From the NCBI GenBank assembly GCA_017429525.1, contig JAFROT010000030.1, forward strand, positions 49,776 to 113,775: 64,000 bases of DNA, in the 5' to 3' direction. Positions 57,027-64,000 of the stretch are shown here, piece after piece. Origin of the DNA: Bacteroidaceae bacterium (GTDB taxonomy: Bacteria > Bacteroidota > Bacteroidia > Bacteroidales > Bacteroidaceae). Under the pieces are notes generated by a model. The model saw nothing but the letters and a program-made list of their open reading frames with translations. It did not search any database and was not told where the DNA came from. The position numbers were made by a program, and so were the translations under genes. Each line of letters opens with the position of its first letter. The first letter of the stretch is position 1.

Positions 57027-57272
57027 ATGGAAAAAGAGAAAAAGAACTTCGCTTTTGGCCGCACGAACTTCGTGCTGCTGGCCATTGGCATGATTGTGGT
57101 CGTCATCGGCTTCATCCTGATGTCGGGCGCAGGCTCCAACGAACACGAGTTTAACCCCGAGATCTTCTCCGCGATGCGCATCAAGGTGGCACCTATCGTG
57201 TGCTTCCTCGGCTTTGTCGTCATGGGAGGAGCTATCATGTACCGCCCAAAAGATAAGCAGGAGAACTCATGA
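57027..57272 (+). CDS. DUF3098 small membrane protein
   Basis: An 81-residue protein with two membrane helices (about 16-33 and 52-70) and the opening KNFAFGRTNFVLLAIG that is typical of DUF3098. The family is confined to Bacteroidetes and is regularly found between ftsX and uppP, suggesting an envelope or division role; no biochemical function is known. The stop overlaps the uppP start by 4 nt (ATGA at 57269), so they are translationally coupled. Confidence 0.9.
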   Translation: MEKEKKNFAFGRTNFVLLAIGMIVVVIGFILMSGAGSNEHEFNPEIFSAMRIKVAPIVCFLGFVVMGGAIMYRPKDKQENS

Positions 57273-58132
57273 GCGTATTCGAAACCATTATCATCGCCAT
57301 CGTCGAGGGACTGACGGAGTTCTTGCCCGTCTCCTCCACGGGCCACATGATCATCACGCAGAACCTGCTGGGCGTGGAGAGCACTCCGTTCGTGAAGGCT
57401 TTCACCATCATCATCCAGTTCGGAGCCATCCTCTCGGTCGTCTGCCTCTACTGGAACCGATTCTTCCGCCTGAACCACGAGCCAGCACCCGCAGGGAGCA
57501 CGCCCCTACATGCGTTCCTCCACAAATGGGACTTCTACTGGAAACTGCTCGTGGCCTTCGTTCCTGCCGTCGTCATAGGCTTCGTGGGCAAGCTGTCGGG
57601 ACTGATCGACCGCTTCCTTGAGAGCGTAGAAGTGGTGGCCGTGATGCTGGTCGTAGGCGGCATCTTCATGCTCTTCTGCGACCGCCTCTTCAACAAAGGC
57701 AGCGAGCAGACGCCACTCACGGAGCGCCGCGCCTTCCGCATCGGCCTCTTCCAATGCATTGCCATGATTCCGGGCGTCTCGCGCTCAATGGCCACCATCG
57801 TAGGCGGAATGGCACAGAAACTCACGCGCCGCGCTGCCGCCGAATTCTCGTTCTTCCTGGCGGTGCCTACGATGGCAGCCGCCACAGCCTTAGACGTGCT
57901 CCAACTGTTCTTCGGCGACGAGGCCGACGCCAGCTGGGCCACACGCGACAACCTGCTGATGCTGGCGCTCGGGTGCGCAGTGGCTTTCATCGTCGCCCTG
58001 CTGGCCATGAAGTGGTTCGTTGACTTCCTGGCCAAATACGGCTTCAAGGCCTTCGGCGTCTATCGCATCGTCGTTGGCTTGATCATCCTGGCGCTGCTCT
58101 GGACAGGCCACTCACTCGTAATGGTAGACTAA
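57269..58132 (+). CDS. uppP: Undecaprenyl-diphosphatase (UppP/BacA)
   Basis: Regenerates undecaprenyl phosphate for cell-wall synthesis; inner membrane. It has 287 residues with about eight helices. The catalytic motifs EGLTEFLPVSSTGHM (Glu-rich motif) and PGVSRSMATIVGG (Arg/Ser motif) are intact. The stop TAA overlaps the truB ATG by one base (TAATG at 58130). Part of the ftsX-DUF3098-uppP-truB-queA-folK run. Confidence 0.97.
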   Translation: MSVFETIIIAIVEGLTEFLPVSSTGHMIITQNLLGVESTPFVKAFTIIIQFGAILSVVCLYWNRFFRLNHEPAPAGSTPLHAFLHKWDFYWKLLVAFVPAVVIGFVGKLSGLIDRFLESVEVVAVMLVVGGIFMLFCDRLFNKGSEQTPLTERRAFRIGLFQCIAMIPGVSRSMATIVGGMAQKLTRRAAAEFSFFLAVPTMAAATALDVLQLFFGDEADASWATRDNLLMLALGCAVAFIVALLAMKWFVDFLAKYGFKAFGVYRIVVGLIILALLWTGHSLVMVD

Positions 58133-59004
58133 TGAATTTTCAGACAGGCGAAATACTCTATATCGACAAGCCCTACCGCTGGACTTCGTTCGACGTGGTC
58201 AACAAGGTGCGCTGGCTCCTGTGCAAGCGTCTCGGCACCAAGAAGCTGAAGGTGGGTCACGCCGGCACGCTCGACCCGCTGGCGACGGGCGTGATGATTG
58301 TCTGCACGGGGCGCGCCACCAAGCGTATCGACGAGCTGCAGGCTCACACCAAGGAGTACATCGCCGTGCTGCGCCTTGGCGCAACCACACCCTCCTTCGA
58401 CCTCGAACACGAGATCGATGCCTACTACCCGACCGAGCATATCACTCGCGAGCAGGTGGAGAGCGTGCTGCAGACCTTCCTCGGACGCATCGAGCAAGTG
58501 CCACCTGCTTACTCCGCCGTGAAAGTCGACGGCAAGCGTGCCTACGACCTCGCCCGCAAGGACAAAGAGGTGGAGCTGAAGCCCAAAGTGCTCATCATCG
58601 ACGAGATAGAACTATTGGGATGTGAGCTGAATGAGGGGAACCCTTTGCCTGCTCCCGCTGAGGGCGATCCCTGTTCTTCACTCCGAGGCGAGGCCGGGAC
58701 TCCTCACTCTTCACCCACCACCATCCCCCGCTCAGGCATGCGAAACAAAGCCTTCCTGCACTCACCCGAACAGCCTACAGATGCCACCGCCTATCCCTCC
58801 ATCACGATTCGCGTGGTCTGCTCCAAAGGGACCTACATCCGTGCGCTCGCCCGAGATATCGGAGTGGCACTCGGCAGCGGCGCACATCTGACGGCCCTGC
58901 GGCGCACACGCGTCGGCGACGTTGGCGTGAACGACTGCATCACGATGGACGCCTTCCCCGAATGGCTTGAACAGCAAGACATCGAACTGCCCGAACAATC
59001 ATAA
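58132..59004 (+). CDS. truB: tRNA pseudouridine-55 synthase, with a Pro/Ser-rich insertion
   Basis: Makes pseudouridine 55 in the T loop of tRNAs. It has 290 residues; catalytic D48 lies in VGHAGTLDPLATG, and the TruB segment VPPAYSAVKVDGKRAY is intact. About 55 residues (roughly 165-220, DNA about 58623-58790) interrupt the fold between IDEIELLG and SITIRVVCSKGTYIRALA. The insertion is Pro, Ser and Gly rich, like the repeat-encoded parts of the flippase and lgt. The core motifs on both sides remain in frame, so the enzyme may tolerate it as a loop. Confidence 0.94.
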   Translation: MNFQTGEILYIDKPYRWTSFDVVNKVRWLLCKRLGTKKLKVGHAGTLDPLATGVMIVCTGRATKRIDELQAHTKEYIAVLRLGATTPSFDLEHEIDAYYPTEHITREQVESVLQTFLGRIEQVPPAYSAVKVDGKRAYDLARKDKEVELKPKVLIIDEIELLGCELNEGNPLPAPAEGDPCSSLRGEAGTPHSSPTTIPRSGMRNKAFLHSPEQPTDATAYPSITIRVVCSKGTYIRALARDIGVALGSGAHLTALRRTRVGDVGVNDCITMDAFPEWLEQQDIELPEQS

Positions 59005-59075
59005 CTCCCCAAATCCTATAATCATCAAATCCTATAATCATTTAATCATTAAATCATCATAACGTTCTCAGCTAT

Positions 59076-60140
59076 ATGAAACTCTCTCAATTCAAATTCA
59101 AGCTCCCCAACGACCGCATCGCACAATACCCCGTGCCCTTCCGTGACGAGTGTCGACTGATGGTCCTTCATACCAAGAGCGGAATCATCGAGCACCGCGA
59201 CCACTTCTACGACATCCTCGAGTACTTCGATGACAAGGACGTGTTCGTGTTCAACGATACCAAGGTGTTCCCTGCACGCCTCGAAGGCAACAAGGAGAAG
59301 ACGGGCGCCAAGATTGAGGTCTTTCTGCTACGCGAACTGAACCCTTCTATGCGCCTCTGGGACGTCCTCGTAGAGCCTGCACGCAAAATCCGCATCGGCA
59401 ACAAGCTTTACTTCGGCGAGGACGAGAGTATGGTGGCCGAAGTCATCGACAACACGACAAGCCGTGGCCGCACGCTGCGCTTCCTCTACGACGGCCCCCA
59501 CGAGGAGTTCAAGGAAGCCCTTTACGCCCTCGGCGAGGCTCCACTTCCCAAGCAAATCATCAGTCGCAAGGCTGAGCCGCAGGATATGGAGGATTTTCAA
59601 TGCGTCTTCGCCAAGAACGAGGGAGCCGTGACAGCGCCCACCTCTGGACTCCATTTCTCCAAGAACCTGCTCAAGCGCATGGAGATCAAGGGCATTGAGA
59701 TGTCGTACATCACGCTCCACTGCGGCCTCGGCAATTTCCGCGAGATAGATGTCGAGGACCTCTCCAAGCACAAGATGGAGAGCGAAGAGATGCACGTGGG
59801 CGAAGAAGTCTGCCGGCTCGTCAATCAAGCGAAGGAAGAGGGGCATCGCGTCTGCGCCGTCGGGACGACTGTTCAGCGCGCCCTTGAGACGGCCATTGGG
59901 GCCGACTCACGACTGAAAGAATTTGACGGCTGGACCAACAAATTCATCTATCCGCCTTACGACTTCGGTATCGCCAACAGCATGGTCGCAAACTTCTATA
60001 TGCCTTATTCAACGCTGCTCATGCTGACGTGCGCCTACGGCGGCTACGAACTCGTCATGACCGCCTACAAGGAGGCGCTCCGCGACAACCGCTACCGCTT
60101 CGGCACCTACGGCGATGCAATGCTCATCCTGAAGGACTAA
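59076..60140 (+). CDS. queA: tRNA preQ1(34) S-adenosylmethionine ribosyltransferase-isomerase
   Basis: Moves the ribosyl group of SAM onto preQ1 in tRNA during queuosine synthesis. It has 354 residues, normal length. [31 protein letters not shown], the family block [14 protein letters not shown] and the end [15 protein letters not shown] are diagnostic. The spacer before it (59005-59075) is a tract of ATCATTAAATC/ATCCTATAATC phrases. Ends 6 nt before folK. Confidence 0.96.
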   Translation: MKLSQFKFKLPNDRIAQYPVPFRDECRLMVLHTKSGIIEHRDHFYDILEYFDDKDVFVFNDTKVFPARLEGNKEKTGAKIEVFLLRELNPSMRLWDVLVEPARKIRIGNKLYFGEDESMVAEVIDNTTSRGRTLRFLYDGPHEEFKEALYALGEAPLPKQIISRKAEPQDMEDFQCVFAKNEGAVTAPTSGLHFSKNLLKRMEIKGIEMSYITLHCGLGNFREIDVEDLSKHKMESEEMHVGEEVCRLVNQAKEEGHRVCAVGTTVQRALETAIGADSRLKEFDGWTNKFIYPPYDFGIANSMVANFYMPYSTLLMLTCAYGGYELVMTAYKEALRDNRYRFGTYGDAMLILKD

Positions 60141-60146
60141 CGACTT

Positions 60147-60587
60147 ATGGCTCAGCAAGCCAACATCTATCTCGGCCTCGGCAGCAACTTGGGCAACCGC
60201 CACGAACTGCTGCTGAGCGCCATCGAACGGCTGATCGCTCGGGTAGGACCGCTCGTGCGCTGCTCCTCGCTGATCGAGACGGCCCCTATGGGCTTCGAGA
60301 GCGAACACGACTTCATAAATGCAGTAGCCCACTTCCGCACGGCGCTCTCGCCCCGTGAGCTGCTCGAGGCGACGCAAGGCATTGAGCGTGAACTCGGGCG
60401 CCAGCACAAGAGCATCGATGGGCATTATGCCGACCGCCCGATCGACATAGATATCCTCCTCTACGACGACCTGCAGATCGACGAGCCCGACCTAAAGATT
60501 CCACATCCGCGAATGAAAGACCGCCCATTCGTCATGCAACCGCTCAATGAGCTCCTTTCTTTTAAAGAAAGAACATCCATCTTCTGA
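60147..60587 (+). CDS. folK: 2-amino-4-hydroxy-6-hydroxymethyldihydropteridine pyrophosphokinase
   Basis: Pyrophosphorylates hydroxymethyl-dihydropterin in folate synthesis. It has 146 residues with LGLGSNLGNR at the N-terminus, GFESEHDFINAV and the signature DRPIDIDILLYDD plus IPHPRMKDRPFV. Start ATG 60147, 6 nt after queA, so they share a transcript, ended by the terminator at 60601. Confidence 0.96.
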   Translation: MAQQANIYLGLGSNLGNRHELLLSAIERLIARVGPLVRCSSLIETAPMGFESEHDFINAVAHFRTALSPRELLEATQGIERELGRQHKSIDGHYADRPIDIDILLYDDLQIDEPDLKIPHPRMKDRPFVMQPLNELLSFKERTSIF

Positions 60588-60600
60588 GAAAAACGTTATC

Positions 60601-60642
60601 AAAGGAAAATATTCGCGCAAAAACGAAAATATTTTCCTTTTT
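60601..60642 (+). terminator. Intrinsic terminator after folK
   Basis: AAAGGAAAATATT (60601-60613) and AATATTTTCCTTT (60628-60640) form a perfect 13-bp AT-rich stem followed by TT. It directly abuts the -33 box of the next promoter. Confidence 0.75.
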
Positions 60643-60643
60643 C

Positions 60644-60675
60644 TTTGCAGCGTATTCGATTAAGTGTTATTTTTG
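60644..60675 (+). promoter_or_regulatory. Promoter of the GH127 gene
   Basis: -33 TTTG at 60644-60647, 20-nt spacer, -7 TATTTTTG at 60668-60675: a full Bacteroidetes consensus. The GH127 ATG is 34 nt downstream. Confidence 0.8.
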
Positions 60676-60708
60676 CACCCAAATAAACTAACATAACACT
60701 CTATTCTC

Positions 60709-63135
60709 ATGATGCGTCATTTACTTGCAGCCCTCTTTGTGCTCGCCGCTCTCGTGCCCGCACAAGCCAAGACCGGCAACAAGCCCTCTGCCGGCTATCC
60801 TATTACGCCCGTTCCCTTTACCAGCGTCAAAGTCACCGATTCGTTCTGGGGACAGCGCCTCAACGCGAGTCGGAAGGTGACCATCCCTCTGGCCTTCTCG
60901 AAGTGCGAGGAGACGGGGCGTTACAAGAATTTCGAGAACGCAGCCGCCCATTTGAAGGACCCGTCGCTCAACTTCAAGGTCAGCGGCTACAGCTTTGATG
61001 ACACCGACCCCTACAAGACCATCGAAGGGGCCTCCTACCTACTGCAGACCTACCCCGACAAGAAGGTCGAGCAGTATATCGACTCGGTCATTGCCATCAT
61101 CGCCTCGGCACAGGAGCCCGACGGCTATCTTTACACCTCTCGCACGCAGAACCCTGAGCACCCTCATGAGTGGGCAGGCGACCGCCGATGGGTGAAAGAG
61201 GAGGACCTTTCCCATGAACTCTATAACCTCGGACACATGGTTGAGGCTGCCATCGCACACTATCAGGCTACCGGCAAGCGCAATTTTCTGGACATCGCCA
61301 TCAAGTATGCCGACTGCGTCTGCCGCGAGGTAGGTCCCAACGCCGGGCAGGCTTGCGTCGTGCCTGGCCATCAGATTGCCGAAATGGCGCTGGCCAAGCT
61401 CTATCTGGCTACGGGCGATAAGAAATACCTCGACGAAGCTAAATTCTTGCTTGACTATCGCGGCAAGACCACCATCGTCCACGACTACTCGCAGGCCCAC
61501 AAGCCCGTCATCGAACAAGACGAAGCCGTCGGTCACGCCGTACGCGCAGCTTATATGTACGCAGGTATGGCTGATGTGGCTGCCCTCACGGGCGACCAAT
61601 CCTACATCCATGCCATCGACGCCATCTGGGAGAACATCGTCTCGAAGAAGCTTTATATCACGGGCGGCATCGGCGCCACCAGCAGCGGCGAGGCCTTCGG
61701 CCGCAATTACCAACTGCCCAATATGAGCGCCTACTGCGAGACCTGCGCCGCCATCGGTAATGTCTACGTCAACCACCGCCTGTTCCTGCTCCACGGCGAG
61801 TCGAAGTACTACGACGTCCTGGAGCGCACGCTCTACAACGGCCTCATCAGCGGCGTCTCGCTCGATGGCGGTAGCTTCTTCTATCCCAACCCCCTCGCCT
61901 CCATCGGCCAGCACCAGCGCCAAGCATGGTTCGGCTGCGCATGCTGCCCCAGCAACATCTGCCGTTTCATTCCCTCGCTGCCTGGCTACGTTTATGCAGT
62001 CAAGGACCGCAACGTCTACGTGAACCTCTTCCTCTCCAATAGCAGCGACCTGAAGGTCGGTGGCAAGGAGGTCTGCCTCTCGCAGAAGACCGAATATCCC
62101 TGGGATGGTGATATCGTCGTCACCGTAGACAAGAATGCTGCCGGACAGTTCGCCATGAAGATCCGCATCCCCGGATGGGTGCGTGGCAGCGTCGTCCCAT
62201 CAGATCTCTATGAGTTCACCGACGGACGTCGGCTCGGTTACTCCGTGATCGTCAACGGCAACAAGGTGGATGCCACCCCCACAGCCGACGGTTATTGCAC
62301 CATCGACCGCAAATGGAAGAAGGGCGACCGCGTGCAGGTTCATTTCGACATGGAACCCCGTACCGTACGTGCCAACTTCCGCGTACAGGACGACCGCGGC
62401 ATGGTCAGCATCGAGCGCGGACCTATCGTCTACTGCGCCGAGCACCCCGACAACAGCTTTGATATCGCCGGCTCGCTTGTCAATCAGGAGCCGCGCTTCC
62501 AGCTGGGCGACGCCCAGATTGCCAACACGCCCGTCAAGACCCTCACGACCGACGCTCAGTTGCTCAACTTCGACAAGAGCGGTCGCCTCGTGACCGAGGA
62601 CGTTCACCTCACCCTGATTCCTTATTACGCCTGGTGCCATCGCGGCAGCGGTAAGATGCAGGTATGGCTCGCACAGGACCTCAGCGCCACTACGCCGGCC
62701 CAGCCCGCTACGCTCGCGTCAGAGAGCAAGGTGACCGCTTCCCACCGCATGGCCGCCCTCTCCGCCATCAACGACCGCCTCGTCCCGAAGAACGGCGACG
62801 ACCGCAGTGTTCCCTATTATCATACCTGGCCCAAGAAAGCCAGCACGGAATGGCTGCAGTATGACTTCGCACAGGCGTCAAAGGTGCAGAGCGCTACCGT
62901 CTATTGGTTCGACGATGGTCCTTGGGGCGGATGCCGCGTCCCCAAGAGCTGGCGCATGCTCTACCGCGATGCCAACGGCGAATGGCAACCCGTTGCCAAC
63001 CCCGACAAGTACCCGACCGACAAGGGTGCAGCCTGCACCGTCAACTTCGACCCCGTCGAGACGACTGCCGTGCGACTCGAAATCGTGCAACCCGACGACA
63101 ACTCAACGGGTGTCTTCGAGTGGATCATCAAATAA
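60709..63135 (+). CDS. Secreted GH127 (DUF1680) beta-L-arabinofuranosidase-like protein
   Basis: An 808-residue secreted glycosidase. Signal peptide (MMRHLLAALFVLAALVPAQA), an alpha/alpha barrel (about 35-450) with the Cys-rich site of GH127: E344-x-C346 (YCETCAA) and C412-C413 (GCACCPSN), matching Glu338, Cys340, Cys417 and Cys418 of HypBA1, where a Zn-bound Cys is the nucleophile. Beta-sandwich domains follow (about 450-660), then a discoidin-like end (about 670-808; STEWLQYDFAQASKVQSATV). Likely removes beta-L-arabinofuranose from plant glycans. ATG 60712 is an equal start. Confidence 0.93.
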   Translation: MMRHLLAALFVLAALVPAQAKTGNKPSAGYPITPVPFTSVKVTDSFWGQRLNASRKVTIPLAFSKCEETGRYKNFENAAAHLKDPSLNFKVSGYSFDDTDPYKTIEGASYLLQTYPDKKVEQYIDSVIAIIASAQEPDGYLYTSRTQNPEHPHEWAGDRRWVKEEDLSHELYNLGHMVEAAIAHYQATGKRNFLDIAIKYADCVCREVGPNAGQACVVPGHQIAEMALAKLYLATGDKKYLDEAKFLLDYRGKTTIVHDYSQAHKPVIEQDEAVGHAVRAAYMYAGMADVAALTGDQSYIHAIDAIWENIVSKKLYITGGIGATSSGEAFGRNYQLPNMSAYCETCAAIGNVYVNHRLFLLHGESKYYDVLERTLYNGLISGVSLDGGSFFYPNPLASIGQHQRQAWFGCACCPSNICRFIPSLPGYVYAVKDRNVYVNLFLSNSSDLKVGGKEVCLSQKTEYPWDGDIVVTVDKNAAGQFAMKIRIPGWVRGSVVPSDLYEFTDGRRLGYSVIVNGNKVDATPTADGYCTIDRKWKKGDRVQVHFDMEPRTVRANFRVQDDRGMVSIERGPIVYCAEHPDNSFDIAGSLVNQEPRFQLGDAQIANTPVKTLTTDAQLLNFDKSGRLVTEDVHLTLIPYYAWCHRGSGKMQVWLAQDLSATTPAQPATLASESKVTASHRMAALSAINDRLVPKNGDDRSVPYYHTWPKKASTEWLQYDFAQASKVQSATVYWFDDGPWGGCRVPKSWRMLYRDANGEWQPVANPDKYPTDKGAACTVNFDPVETTAVRLEIVQPDDNSTGVFEWIIK

Positions 63136-63230
63136 GGCGATAGCAGCCCCTCGCGTTACAGCGGTGCCGCCATCGAGAGGCCATGCAGAACAGACAAACT
63201 TACGGAACACAAAACATCAGCCATCCAATA

Positions 63231-63644
63231 ATGAAAATCAAACAAATTGCAGCTTTCATGGCCCTGCTGCTCCTACTGCCCGTGAGCAGCAGCGCACGTG
63301 AGCTCGTCATCACGCTGAAGAGCGGTCGCCGTGTAGCCTATCACATCACGAGCGACAACACGCAGACCGTACGCCTGACAGCCACGGACGAGGCCATCAG
63401 CCTCAACGGAGATGACTACACCATCAGCGATATCAAGGAACTGCGCATCTACGCCGAGGTGCCCGAGGGTGCAGAGGTCGTCGATGCCATAGCAGCCGTT
63501 TCCGACGACAGCAACAGCGATGCCGTAGGCACAATCTACGACCTCAGCGGCCGCGCCAGAGGGCTTTCGCTCTCGAGGGACTCCCGCCCCAGACTACCCA
63601 AAGGCATCTATATCATCAACCACAAAAAGTACGTAAAACCATGA
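63231..63644 (+). CDS. Small secreted protein with C-terminal sorting-like segment
   Basis: A 137-residue protein with signal peptide (MKIKQIAAFMALLLLLPVSSSA), a beta-rich middle (ELVITLKSGRRVAYHITSDN, then ISLNGDDYTISDIKELRIY) and an end like YDLSGRARG...LPKGIYIINHKKYVK, seen at the C-termini of many secreted Prevotella and Bacteroides proteins and similar to type IX sorting signals. Start ATG 63231 is chosen by the signal peptide. The stop overlaps the next start (ATGA at 63641), so the two are coupled. No specific function recognised. Confidence 0.75.
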   Translation: MKIKQIAAFMALLLLLPVSSSARELVITLKSGRRVAYHITSDNTQTVRLTATDEAISLNGDDYTISDIKELRIYAEVPEGAEVVDAIAAVSDDSNSDAVGTIYDLSGRARGLSLSRDSRPRLPKGIYIINHKKYVKP

Positions 63645-64000
63645 GACGCACAGTTCATACACTTCTCCTGACGGCTCTGTCGGCAACAGCGATGGCCCAG
63701 AGCCTGTGGATTGAATCGGCCGACCGCTACAAGAAACCTACTGAGGTCGACCTCAGCACGGTGGACTCCGTCGTCTTCCGCAACTCGCAGATGCGCATCT
63801 TCACCGACGGCGCCGCACGCACCCTCACCTATTCCAATGCACTCGGTATGGACTCCAAGGCCGAACAGAGCGTTGCCATGGGATTCGAACAGCCCAACAT
63901 GCGCATCATCTGGAAACCCACGACCTCCGACAACCAGTACAACAACGATTACACCAATCCCAATTCAAAATGGAGCTTCGCCCGTTCCAAGGAGAGCGAG
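63641..64000 (+). CDS. Secreted protein, 3' end outside window (possible DUF6055 family)
   Basis: The first 120 residues are visible: signal peptide (MRRTVHTLLLTALSATAMAQ), then SLWIESADRYKKPTEVDLST and a segment NPNSKWSFARSKESE. The last part recalls the opening of secreted DUF6055 proteins of Prevotella, but too little is visible to be sure. It is coupled by a 4-nt overlap to the small secreted protein before it and follows the GH127 gene, so a role in plant glycan binding or breakdown is possible. Confidence 0.75.
   Translation, partial: MRRTVHTLLLTALSATAMAQSLWIESADRYKKPTEVDLSTVDSVVFRNSQMRIFTDGAARTLTYSNALGMDSKAEQSVAMGFEQPNMRIIWKPTTSDNQYNNDYTNPNSKWSFARSKESE

Overview
The window looks like a chromosomal segment of a GC-rich member of the Bacteroidales, most likely Prevotellaceae. 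The evidence is: repeated promoters of the Bacteroidetes type (-7 box TAnnTTTG, mostly TACCTTTG) instead of E. coli -10 boxes; almost no Shine-Dalgarno sequences; the lineage-typical blocks DUF4271-hemD-rnpA-yidD-tatD and ftsX-DUF3098-uppP-truB-queA-folK; the seven-gene Bacteroidetes V-type ATPase operon; and secreted plant-polysaccharide enzymes, including a GH10 xylanase fused to a CE1 esterase as in ruminal Prevotella. No rRNA, CRISPR array, prophage or insertion sequence was seen. One tRNA (Gln) is present.

Layout. 1-8294 (minus): gltX, a polysaccharide flippase, a rhodanese/metallo-beta-lactamase fusion, a glycerophosphodiesterase and an M16 protease cut by the left edge. 8488-14031 (plus): a 7TM-HD phosphodiesterase, a hemerythrin-LuxR regulator, ruvB and sufS. 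14032-15112: a structured leader with a 38-codon ORF and terminator, then 22-bp tandem repeats. 15113-16924 (minus): a secreted GH2 enzyme. 17226-25444 (plus): V-ATPase subunits E, DUF2764, A, B, D, I, K. 25618-30993: an outer-membrane barrel, pyrE, a SRPBCC protein, argH, a lipoprotein with a Rieske-like all-Cys motif, upp and a small membrane protein. 31166-33778 (minus): mutS. 34096-41901 (plus): ychF, lgt, a porin, rpoN, a PAP2-like protein, metK with a possible SAM-II-like leader, and a LOG protein. 41916-47115: DUF4271, hemD, rnpA, yidD, tatD and a succinate/acetate CoA-transferase. 47430-49643 (minus): xylanase-esterase. 49.7-50.7 kb: no gene. 50741-52644: ECF sigma factor and a membrane protein with a discoidin-like end. 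52749-54349 (minus): tRNA-Gln and tyrS. 54565-60587 (plus): miaB, ftsX, DUF3098, uppP, truB, queA, folK. 60709-64000: GH127 arabinofuranosidase-like enzyme and two secreted proteins, the last one cut by the right edge.

How the genes work together. Most are housekeeping genes for translation and tRNA modification (gltX, tyrS, miaB, truB, queA, rnpA), repair (mutS, ruvB), pyrimidine and folate synthesis, and envelope building (lgt, uppP, ftsX, yidD, flippase). The accessory theme is plant cell-wall use: GH10-CE1, GH127 and GH2 enzymes, all with signal peptides. The V-ATPase K subunit keeps the residues that bind Na+ in Enterococcus hirae, so a sodium-linked enzyme is plausible.

The most unusual feature is the spacers. 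Many intergenic regions are filled with short repeat phrases, and at least eight segments of 84-270 bp are bounded by inverted repeats whose arm sequence differs from segment to segment. Two of them lie in frame inside the flippase gene and one enters the lgt reading frame; a 99/100-bp tandem array also supplies the flippase start codon. I know of no named element that fits this. Two adjacent genes (rnpA and tatD) lack any canonical start codon in the place homology requires.
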